From assembly GCA_002314675.1 (NCBI GenBank), contig DCGZ01000013.1, positions 1-21,722 of the forward strand: a stretch of 21,722 bases of DNA, given 5' to 3'. Under the pieces are notes generated by a model. It worked only from the letters and a program-made list of their open reading frames with translations, did no database searches and was not told where the DNA came from. The translations under genes and the position numbers were made by a program. The stretch comes from Fibrobacter sp. UBA1765. GTDB lineage: Bacteria > Fibrobacterota > Fibrobacteria > Fibrobacterales > Fibrobacteraceae. Position 1 is the first letter of the stretch. The number at the start of each line of letters is the position of its first letter. This document shows positions 15,577 through 21,722 of the stretch, in pieces.

Positions 15577-15715
15577 GGGCTATTTTGATGATTTTTTAAT
15601 CGTTTTAGCCCTATAATAAGCTAAAGCCAGGCTATTTTGATAATTTTTTTATCAATTTAGCCCTATTATGCGTTATTATTGGGCTATTTTGATAAATAAT
15701 AATGTATATTAGCCC
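15577..15715. repeat. Three 35-bp palindromes at exact 52-bp intervals
   Basis: The units lie at 15577-15611, 15629-15663 and 15681-15715. Each is exactly 35 bases with arms RGGCTA and TAGCCC. An internal TTTTGAT near the left arm is shared by all three, and the first two also form an inner TGAT/ATCR pairing. The spacers are 17 bases each and differ (the first begins TATAAT, the second TATTAT). The ATPase ATG follows 15 bases after the third unit. A 52-bp period is about five helical turns, so all units face the same side of the DNA. The third unit contains the likely -10 element. Operator array is the favoured reading; transcribed hairpins are the alternative. Confidence 0.85.
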
Positions 15716-15723
15716 TTAGGAGG
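15705..15723 (+). promoter_or_regulatory. -10 element and ribosome binding site of the ATPase gene
   Basis: TATATT (15705-15710) forms the right part of the third palindrome. A strong AGGAGG (15718-15723) stands seven bases before the ATG, one of the few clear Shine-Dalgarno sequences in the window. A protein bound at the third palindrome would cover the promoter. Confidence 0.55.
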
Positions 15724-15730
15724 AAACTCT

Positions 15731-17152
15731 ATGAATTTAATTGGGCGAAATCGTGAAATTCAATTATTGGATGCTTATTACAATTCTGGCAAGCCGGAAT
15801 TCATTGCACTTTACGGTCGTCGCCGTGTGGGTAAGACATTCTTGATTGATCAAAAGTACGGTGGCGAGCTTTGTCTGAAAATCACAGGAATTATTGACGG
15901 TACTGCCCAGGAACAAATGGCTGCGTTCGTTATTTCACTCCGTCAGCTCGGTTACCAAGGCGATATCCCTAAAAATTGGCTAGAAGCTTTTGCCCACTTG
16001 CAAACTTTACTTTCTCAAAAAATAGTCGCGAAAAAGCGATGCGTGCTCTTTATAGACGAACTTCCTTGCTTTGAAACACCGAAGTCAGGATTTGTCAAAG
16101 CCTTCGGAAATTTCTGGAATAACTGGTGTTCTACCCGCCCAGAAATAATGCTCATTGTTTGTGGGAGTGCGACCAGCTGGATGATAAAAAACATCATTGA
16201 CTCCCATGGCGGGCTGCACAATCGCATTACTCACGAAATGCACATCAAGCCGTTTACTCTTGCCGAAACTGAGGAGTTTCTTAGTTCCAATAATATCTTG
16301 TGGGATCGACTATCCGTGTTGCAGTCCTACATGGTCTTTGGCGGAATCCCATACTACTTGAACTTAATAGAAAAAGGCGAAAGCCTTGCCCAGTCTATTG
16401 ATCGACTTTTTTTTGCAGAAGACGGAACTCTAAAAAACGAATACTCACGACTGATGAAGTCCCTGTTTAGGACTCCCGCCCCTTACATTGCAATTATAGA
16501 AGCCCTTTGCAAAAAGAAGAAAGGACTTACTCGTGAAGAAATTGCAGATACCATGAAAACTCCCAACAATGGACATTTAAGCGAATGCCTTACAAACCTT
16601 GTGCAGTGTGATTTCATTCGGTATTACAATGTTCGCGAAAAGAAAATCAAGGCGACAGGTGGCGTTTATCAGTTGTCGGATTTCTTTGTCTTTTTCGTAA
16701 ACCAGTTTTGCAAAAAAGCGACAACCGATAAGCATTACTGGACGAATCATTTAAATACTTCTACAGTCAATAATTGGATGGGGCTTGCATTTGAACGCAT
16801 TTGCCTAGCTCATGTGGACCAAATCAAGAAGGCCTTGGGTGTCGAACAAATTGGCACAGAATACTACAGCTGGCGAAGCAAGAACTCCGAAGAAGGCGCT
16901 CAAATCGACTTAGTCCTCGAACGGGCCGACCGCATAGTAAACGTTTTTGAAATCAAATATTCCGAGGGCGAATTCTCCCTGCAAAAAGATGAGTATCTAA
17001 AAATCCAAAATCGGATTGCAGCATTCAAGCAAGAAACGGGCCTTCGGTCAGCGTTGTTCCCGACCATGATGACAACTTTCGGCCTGAAACAAAACGAGTA
17101 CGCTGCACAGATTCAAAAAGCCCTCTGCATGGACGACCTGTTCGTGGATTGA
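15731..17152 (+). CDS. AAA ATPase with DUF234 (PD-(D/E)XK-like) C-terminal domain
   Basis: This 473-residue protein belongs to the archaeal-type/STAND-like ATPase group. Walker A is GRRRVGKT (29-36), Walker B is VLFIDELPC (Asp109, Glu110), and a sensor-like strand MLIVCGSATSWM follows. The middle (about 255-320) looks like a winged-helix domain (LTREEIADTM...NGHLSECLTNLV). The C-terminus is DUF234-like with IDLVLERADRIVNVFEIKYSE, in which Asp and Glu-x-Lys form an intact nuclease-type active site. Family members are common in mobile, defence-like neighbourhoods, but their function is not settled. The strong ribosome binding site and the palindrome array upstream suggest tight regulation, perhaps by its own product. 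It is not the same family as the decayed DUF4143 gene at 12013. Confidence 0.85.
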   Translation: MNLIGRNREIQLLDAYYNSGKPEFIALYGRRRVGKTFLIDQKYGGELCLKITGIIDGTAQEQMAAFVISLRQLGYQGDIPKNWLEAFAHLQTLLSQKIVAKKRCVLFIDELPCFETPKSGFVKAFGNFWNNWCSTRPEIMLIVCGSATSWMIKNIIDSHGGLHNRITHEMHIKPFTLAETEEFLSSNNILWDRLSVLQSYMVFGGIPYYLNLIEKGESLAQSIDRLFFAEDGTLKNEYSRLMKSLFRTPAPYIAIIEALCKKKKGLTREEIADTMKTPNNGHLSECLTNLVQCDFIRYYNVREKKIKATGGVYQLSDFFVFFVNQFCKKATTDKHYWTNHLNTSTVNNWMGLAFERICLAHVDQIKKALGVEQIGTEYYSWRSKNSEEGAQIDLVLERADRIVNVFEIKYSEGEFSLQKDEYLKIQNRIAAFKQETGLRSALFPTMMTTFGLKQNEYAAQIQKALCMDDLFVD

Positions 17153-17526
17153 TGGCATTTTAAGTTTGAATTGTCGGATTTCTACGCGAATTTAAGTTGA
17201 TTAAAGAAAAAGTGCGAAAGCCTATTCGATTTTTATCTATATTCCCCATTACATAGCCTTGCTTGGCGAATGCCTTGCCGGGCGCCTGGTTTTTAGAGTG
17301 AATTTGCTCTTATTCTAGCTACTGAAATCCGCTAAATTTCAAAAAGCCGCTAGGAGTAAGGCAAGCGCTCACGCACACTTGTGCGTGGGCCGTTTGTGCT
17401 TATTTAGCGGTCGGCTTTTAGCGGAGCCTCAGTAGCAACAAGCCATTCGGTTCCACGCATTTTTTGTTTGGTAAATGGTTTCTAAAAAGAAAGAGTAAAG
17501 TTGGCTCACATTTTTAGGAACGCCAA
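17153..17526 (+). other. Gene-free stretch before the restriction-modification gene
   Basis: These 374 bases contain no supported coding frame. They hold a possible -10 element (TATATT, 17238-17243), the folded region at 17267-17449, a T6 run at 17460-17465, and an AGGA ribosome binding motif (17516-17519) seven bases before the next ATG. Confidence 0.6.
17267..17449 (+). ncRNA. Candidate structured RNA or long leader, family not recognised
   Basis: Nested pairings are visible. An outer stem pairs 17267-17277 with 17439-17449 (10 of 11 paired). A small hairpin pairs 17295-17299 with 17306-17310. A long hairpin starts with gctactga/tcagtagc (17318-17325/17429-17436), continues with a 9-bp block (17328-17336/17417-17425) and a further agccg/cggct block. 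It is capped by a separate 10-bp hairpin (17367-17376/17381-17390, loop actt). A TATATT element lies about 24 bases before the outer stem and a T6 run about 11 bases after it. It could be an independent RNA or a 5' leader controlling the downstream gene. It matches no RNA family I know. Confidence 0.5.
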
Positions 17527-19953
17527 ATGAAGTATACAAAACTCAGTGAAGAACAGTTAAAAAGCTCCATTGCACAAAAATTCTTCAAAGTATACAAGTA
17601 CACCCAGCTGGGCAACATTGACTTCGTTGTGGCAAAGCACAATACAAAGGGAGCCAACATAGACCTCTTTGAAGATGATCTTGGCGATCTAAAATCCATT
17701 CTCTGGGCAGAAGCAAAGCAGGGCGCTAAACATGACATTCTAGAATCATTCGTTCAACTTCTTTTGACAATTGGAAAGGAACGAACTTTTGAGAAAAATC
17801 TTCCGCCGAAATATATTGGAGCTTTTGATGCGGAGAAATTCGCATTTATCGAATATCACACCATCCAAGAAATTTTCTACCAAAACGATTTTAACTGGAA
17901 CGTAACACCATCCAATCATGACTCCAAAGAATTCAAACAATTATTATCCATTTGCCAAAAACAATTAGACGAAAACAAGATTCTTTTTTACTATGCAAGC
18001 GACTCTGAAGAATTAAAGAAATTCATTCAGTTAAATTTCAAAACATCAAAGGATGTTTCAGAAAAAATTTCTGTCACAAAAAACAACTTCACATTTGTAT
18101 TTCAAAAATGGTGCAACAAGGTCAAAGCGTCAATTGACGTTGATTGGCAAAAAGCCAACAGCGTTGGACTTCTATCAGCAGACTTTTTCTTAGCAGATCT
18201 TCTTTCGGACAACAACAAGTCTATCAAGGAAAATCTCTTTGTCGTTTTAAAAAATACGAAATACGAACTTGCAAAGAAAATTGACGAGAACGGCTTTCTA
18301 ACGGTATCTTCCGTAGGATTCAATGACAAGCAAAAGGCATATAAGGAATTTTGGGCAATCTACGCAAGACCACCCAAAGAAGAGTATTGGGATTACATCA
18401 TCAATCGCAGAGACCTCCTCGTTCCTCAAGACATCCGTGAACGAAAAGGATCTTTCTTCACACCACAAATCTGGGTGGAAAAATCCCAGGAGTACCTCGC
18501 CAAAGTCCTGGGTGAATCATGGCAAGACGACTATTACATTTGGGATTGCTGTGCAGGCACAGGAAACCTGGAAAACGGTTTGAGTAATTATGATAATGTA
18601 TGGGTATCTACGCTGGATAAGCAAGACATCGATGTGATGGTAGATCGCGTAAATAACGGCTGGAACATGCCGGAAAACCACATATTCCAATTCGACTTCT
18701 TAAACGATGAATTTGATAAATGTCCAGAAGAACTTCGCGAAATTCTGAAAGATGAAAGAAAAAGAAAGAAACTCGTTGTCTATATAAATCCGCCGTATGC
18801 TGAAGCAGGAAGTATGATTGGTGGGAAAAACGGCGTATCCAATCAAAACAAATGGCATAAAGAAATTGATGTACATTTTGGGAAGTTTGCAAAACGTGAA
18901 TTATACGCACAATTTTTGGCGAGAATTTATTTGCACATACCAAACTGTATTATCGGAGAATTTTCAAAATTAAAAATTCTTCAATCATCATATTTTAGGG
19001 AATACAGAAAAGTTTTTCTCGCTAAGTTAAATGTAATGTTTCTGATGCCGGCAGACACATTTGACAATGTAAAAGGACAATTTCCGATTGGCTTTAAAAT
19101 TTGGGACACATCCCAAAAAGAAATTTTTAATGAATTTTTAGCAGACGTATTTGATGCTCATGGCAATACATTACAGAAAAAACTGATATTCAGCTATGAC
19201 GAATGCGAATACATAAATGACTGGTTAAGGCCTACTTGGAAAGAGACTTCAGAACAAATCGGCTGGCTAACTTGCAACGGAAACGATTATTCAAATCAAA
19301 AATATGTTGCAATCGTCGGTAAAAAGAGTAACGAAACCTCTACGTACTTTAAGCCTATCACAAAATCAAATGTTTTAATGTCAGCAATTTACCTATCTTG
19401 TCGGCATTTTACATCAGCAAATTGGTTGAATGACAGAGACCAATTTTTATACCCAAACGACAACTGGAAATATGATTCTGAATTTCAGCTGAATTGTCTA
19501 ATTTACTCGTTATTTCATACGCAAAATGCAATTTCTTTCGAACACACGGTAAATCACTGGATTCCATTCACACGCGAACAGGTAGGCTGCAAGAAAACAT
19601 TCAAAAGCAAGTTCATGCAAGAATACATTGCAGACTTTCTTGCTGGTAAAATTTCAGTCAATGGTTCAGAAGTAAATGACAAAGAATCACCAATTACTCT
19701 ATCTCCAGAATCTCAAGCCGTTTATGACGCAGGACTTGAACTCTGGAAATATTATCACACACAACCTCGTGCAAATCCTGATGCCAGTTTTTACGACATC
19801 CGCAAACATTTTCAAGGAGAATCTAAAGGGCGCATGAATTCAGATTCCAACGATGAAACATACATGGATTTGATTACAACCCTTCGAAAGAATATGAAAA
19901 TTCTTGCAAAGAAAATAGAACCCAAAGTCTATGAATACGGATTCTTGAAATAA
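17527..19953 (+). CDS. Type IIG-like restriction-modification protein (N6-adenine methyltransferase with putative nuclease domain)
   Basis: This 808-residue single-chain protein has a SAM-binding motif WDCCAGTGNLE (339-349) and the amino-methyltransferase catalytic motif NPPY (421-424), the hallmarks of gamma-type N6-adenine methyltransferases. The N-terminal 100 residues contain acidic residues (around NIDLFEDD) followed by SILWAEAKQG with Glu62-x-Lys64, matching a PD-(D/E)XK nuclease core. Residues from about 500 on would hold the target-recognition region. Nuclease, methyltransferase and specificity in one chain is the type IIG plan, and no separate restriction or specificity gene is adjacent. 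The gene is A+T-rich compared with dnaG or suf, consistent with transfer. A solitary methyltransferase with a dead nuclease remnant is the alternative. Confidence 0.82.
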   Translation: MKYTKLSEEQLKSSIAQKFFKVYKYTQLGNIDFVVAKHNTKGANIDLFEDDLGDLKSILWAEAKQGAKHDILESFVQLLLTIGKERTFEKNLPPKYIGAFDAEKFAFIEYHTIQEIFYQNDFNWNVTPSNHDSKEFKQLLSICQKQLDENKILFYYASDSEELKKFIQLNFKTSKDVSEKISVTKNNFTFVFQKWCNKVKASIDVDWQKANSVGLLSADFFLADLLSDNNKSIKENLFVVLKNTKYELAKKIDENGFLTVSSVGFNDKQKAYKEFWAIYARPPKEEYWDYIINRRDLLVPQDIRERKGSFFTPQIWVEKSQEYLAKVLGESWQDDYYIWDCCAGTGNLENGLSNYDNVWVSTLDKQDIDVMVDRVNNGWNMPENHIFQFDFLNDEFDKCPEELREILKDERKRKKLVVYINPPYAEAGSMIGGKNGVSNQNKWHKEIDVHFGKFAKRELYAQFLARIYLHIPNCIIGEFSKLKILQSSYFREYRKVFLAKLNVMFLMPADTFDNVKGQFPIGFKIWDTSQKEIFNEFLADVFDAHGNTLQKKLIFSYDECEYINDWLRPTWKETSEQIGWLTCNGNDYSNQKYVAIVGKKSNETSTYFKPITKSNVLMSAIYLSCRHFTSANWLNDRDQFLYPNDNWKYDSEFQLNCLIYSLFHTQNAISFEHTVNHWIPFTREQVGCKKTFKSKFMQEYIADFLAGKISVNGSEVNDKESPITLSPESQAVYDAGLELWKYYHTQPRANPDASFYDIRKHFQGESKGRMNSDSNDETYMDLITTLRKNMKILAKKIEPKVYEYGFLK

Positions 19954-19977
19954 TCTCCAGACAACATTCGCACAGCC

Positions 19978-20017
19978 TACTCCGAAATTCTGTATTTTTA
20001 CACATTTTTTCGGAGTA
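19978..20017 (+). terminator. Probable terminator of the restriction-modification gene
   Basis: A perfect 10-bp inverted repeat, tactccgaaa/tttcggagta (19978-19987 and 20008-20017), has a 20-base A+T-rich loop. A T-run follows six bases after the right arm. It lies between the plus-strand gene and the end of the converging YolD-like gene. The long loop and delayed T-run make it imperfect. Confidence 0.5.
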
Positions 20018-20033
20018 TGTTACATTTTTTTAT

Positions 20034-20213
20034 TTACTTCTTCGCTTTTACTTCTTGCAGCTTTTTTGCAATGGCTTCTTCAAAGCCGCGGAGAGCCGCA
20101 AACGGGGCAAAGATTTTTGCGCGGTCCTGCATGCTCATGCGAGGGTGCTTCATTTCGAAGTTCCAGTCGCGGCGAGGGTACTGCATGTTTATGATGTCAT
20201 CGTATTTAGACAT
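20034..20213 (-). CDS. YolD-like small protein linked to a Y-family polymerase
   Basis: A 59-residue protein starts at MSKYDDIINMQYP. The core MKHPRMSMQDRAKIFAPFAAL is the YolD-family pattern (KHPRMSxxDRAxxFxPFAAL), followed by a basic C-terminus. YolD proteins are typically encoded directly after UvrX/YqjW-type Y-family polymerases and are thought to act with them; the exact role is unclear. The chosen ATG (20213) follows a strong ribosome binding site, GGAGG, six bases upstream, and overlaps the polymerase stop by eight bases. An upstream in-frame ATG at 20264 would add 17 residues that are unlike the family and is not favoured. Confidence 0.85.
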   Translation of the reverse strand: MSKYDDIINMQYPRRDWNFEMKHPRMSMQDRAKIFAPFAALRGFEEAIAKKLQEVKAKK

Positions 20214-21588
20214 GGTGCCCTCCAATCTGCGAATTGCGCTCCTTCGTGGTTGCGCTTTCTTCAAAATCCATGCCCTTTAGAATTGCATTCTTGCCAAAGC
20301 GTTGCTTAATCAGGAGCTCTGCTTTTTGGCGTTTCTTTTCGCGTTCGCGCGCTGCGACATCGGTAAACAAGTCATATTGTTCCTGACTTTCGTCAAGCAC
20401 GTCGTTTGCAGTCAAGTTCAGTTTTTTGATTGTAAGCAACGGATGTGCAAGGCGGTCGTACAGTTCCATCACGGCCTTTGAAATCACGTCGTTCGATGAA
20501 GTATGATTGCTAAGAGTCGTCTTGCCGTGGGCAGGCTTTGGAACTCTGCGTCCATAAAAATCCATGACAGTTTCGCCATGCCACTTGCCATTATCGACGC
20601 TCTCGCGGTCGTATGTGATATCTAGCGTCAGGCCGTTTGTAACAAGCCCTTTATCTACAAGATCCAACACAACCAAATCAACCATTTCGCGAACAACAAT
20701 CCTCGCCTGCTTAACATCGTAAGGGTGGCTTAACACTTGCCCACCGCCAATGCTGTTTGTGCGCGGCTTGAACTTTTTGATATCTGCAATCGTGCATGGT
20801 TCATAGCCCCAGGCATGGTCAATCAAAAGTTCAGCATCTACGCCAAGCATTTTGTAGAGGCCTTCCGGATTCTGCACGCTCACGCGGGCAAGTTCACCCA
20901 TGGTAAAAATTCCACGGCCACCATGCAGGCGGCAATTAGCAAGGCGTTCCGCAATGCCTCTGCCCACGCGCCAGAATTTTGTAATCGGCGTGTAGTCCCA
21001 GAGTTTTTCTCGAAAGCTCATTTCATCAAGTTCTGCAATGCGCACGCCATCGGCATCGGCGTTAACATGCTTTGCGACAATGTCCATTGCGATTTTTGCA
21101 AGGTACAAGTTTGTGCCAATGCCTGCCGTTGCCGTGATTCCGGTTTCCTTTAAAACATCCTGAATCATTTTTCGGGCAAGGTCACGCGCGCTCATTTTAT
21201 AAAGGCTCAAGTAGTTCGTGACATCAATAAAGCATTCATCAATGGAATACACATGAATGTCGTCGGAACTCACATATTTCAAATAGATAGAATGGATCTG
21301 CACCGAGACTTCAATATACCTCGCCATCTTTGGCGGCGCCGCAATAAAAGAAATTTCTTTGCCAGTCTTTCGCTTGATTTCGGCAAGTTTCTGCTTGACT
21401 TCAAAAAGCCTTGCGCGCCCAGGGATTCCATAAGCCTTTAGCGATGGCGTTACGGCTAGGCAAATTGTCTTGTCACTTCGACTTTCATCGGCAACGACCA
21501 AGTTGGTCTTGAGCGGGTCAAGGCCTCGATCCATGCATTCCACAGAAGCATAGAAGGATTTCAAGTCAATGGCGATGTAGGTTCTCAT
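20206..21588 (-). CDS. Y-family (UmuC/UvrX-like) translesion DNA polymerase
   Basis: This 460-residue error-prone polymerase copies damaged templates. The palm carries the catalytic acidic residues Asp8 in IAIDLKSFYASVE and Asp117-Glu118 in YSIDECFIDV. The fingers and thumb follow, with the helix-hairpin-helix-like IGTNLYLAKIAMDIVAKH region, and a little-finger domain after about residue 240. A QYDLF string at 404-408 fits the beta-clamp-binding consensus (QLxLF type), placing the protein at the replication fork. Pairing with a YolD-like gene points to the UvrX/YqjW branch rather than classic DinB. No typical LexA operator was recognised upstream, so damage control is unproven. No Shine-Dalgarno sequence precedes the ATG. 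Confidence 0.93.
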   Translation of the reverse strand: MRTYIAIDLKSFYASVECMDRGLDPLKTNLVVADESRSDKTICLAVTPSLKAYGIPGRARLFEVKQKLAEIKRKTGKEISFIAAPPKMARYIEVSVQIHSIYLKYVSSDDIHVYSIDECFIDVTNYLSLYKMSARDLARKMIQDVLKETGITATAGIGTNLYLAKIAMDIVAKHVNADADGVRIAELDEMSFREKLWDYTPITKFWRVGRGIAERLANCRLHGGRGIFTMGELARVSVQNPEGLYKMLGVDAELLIDHAWGYEPCTIADIKKFKPRTNSIGGGQVLSHPYDVKQARIVVREMVDLVVLDLVDKGLVTNGLTLDITYDRESVDNGKWHGETVMDFYGRRVPKPAHGKTTLSNHTSSNDVISKAVMELYDRLAHPLLTIKKLNLTANDVLDESQEQYDLFTDVAAREREKKRQKAELLIKQRFGKNAILKGMDFEESATTKERNSQIGGHHV

Positions 21589-21616
21589 TTTTTATTAAGA
21601 CGGAAAACAGGAGTCA

Positions 21617-21722
21617 GGTCGCACCTTCGGTGCTTTGAGGTATGGGGTCGGCGCCTGCGCGCCTAGAGGAAACGGTAATTACAACACCTCATACCTCTAG
21701 ATGCGAAGCATCGACCTCAAAG
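21617..21722. repeat. Cluster of short intergenic hairpin repeats
   Basis: There are at least three units. 21617-21640 is ggtc - gcacc/ggtgc stem - tttgagg, the exact inverse of bases 1-24. 21646-21669 is ggtc - G+C-rich core - tagagg. 21694-21716 is cctcta - gatgc/gcatc stem with GAA triloop - gacc. A further cctcaaag begins at 21715 and runs off the window. The frame is conserved while the stem sequence changes with its pairing kept. The cluster is upstream of the polymerase gene. Confidence 0.7.

Noticed and set aside
15577..15715. CRISPR-like array (35-base repeats with 17-base spacers)
   Set aside because: There are only three palindromic repeats, the spacers are too short and A+T-rich for protospacers, and no cas gene is present. 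The array ends directly at a ribosome binding site and start codon.
15577..17152. Type III toxin-antitoxin locus (tandem RNA repeats plus ToxN-like toxin)
   Set aside because: The 35-base repeat length is suggestive, but the downstream protein is a 473-residue ATPase with DUF234, not a small endoribonuclease, and there is no terminator between repeats and gene.
17267..17449. Retron msr-msd RNA
   Set aside because: The fold order is similar, but no reverse transcriptase (no Y/FADD motif protein) is encoded in the window, so retron identity cannot be supported.
20215..20264. Longer N-terminus for the YolD-like protein
   Set aside because: The extra residues do not resemble the family, and the downstream ATG has a strong GGAGG at the right distance.
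21589..21722. LexA operator upstream of the polymerase gene
   Set aside because: The gcacc-ttc-ggtgc palindrome superficially resembles a TGC...GCA-type box, but it belongs to the interspersed hairpin repeat, which also stands before mutY.
21600..21722. Heptad array before the polymerase gene
   Set aside because: The minus-strand leader is loosely pyrimidine-rich, but the 7-base register is not maintained over enough units to claim an array.

Overview
The window looks like a chromosomal segment of a Fibrobacter-like bacterium (phylum Fibrobacterota). This rests on gene content, intergenic style and the absence of any plasmid or phage backbone. It is an inference, since no rRNA or other phylogenetic marker is present. 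No tRNA, rRNA, CRISPR array or transposase was seen.

Layout, left to right. (1) 1-137: two copies of a short hairpin repeat, then an eleven-unit heptanucleotide array that abuts mutY. (2) mutY (+) converges on a two-gene minus-strand operon. That operon is a 1064-residue hybrid sensor kinase whose stop codon overlaps the start of an NhaC-type Na+/H+ antiporter. (3) Divergent from it run dnaG (+) and then sufC-sufD (+), without other suf genes. (4) 10065-12441 is an accessory patch: an A+T-rich MATE transporter fused to an RsbW-like ATPase domain (-), a decayed DUF4143-type ATPase gene, and a hairpin-rich element flanked by a duplicate of the dapB 3' end. (5) dapB (-, plant-type active site) is divergent from a THUMP-like/PG_1098-type methyltransferase gene that overlaps ung (+). 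(6) 15577-19953 is a second accessory block: three 35-bp palindromes spaced exactly 52 bp apart in front of an AAA ATPase with a DUF234 nuclease-like tail, a 374-base gene-free stretch that folds like a structured RNA, and a single-chain type IIG-like restriction-modification protein. (7) On the minus strand, a Y-family DNA polymerase overlaps a YolD-like gene. (8) The window ends in more units of the hairpin repeat seen at its start.

Functional threads. Genome maintenance is over-represented: mutY (8-oxoG:A repair), ung (uracil removal), the Y-family polymerase with YolD (lesion bypass), and dnaG (priming). sufCD serves Fe-S cluster assembly, and MutY is itself a [4Fe-4S] enzyme. dapB makes the lysine and diaminopimelate precursor. 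The sensor kinase and antiporter probably form one ion or pH response unit.

The best candidates for something undescribed are the phased palindrome array with its ATPase, the retron-like but RT-less folded region before the restriction-modification gene, the MATE-kinase fusion, and the CTT-type heptad arrays directly upstream of mutY and dapB.
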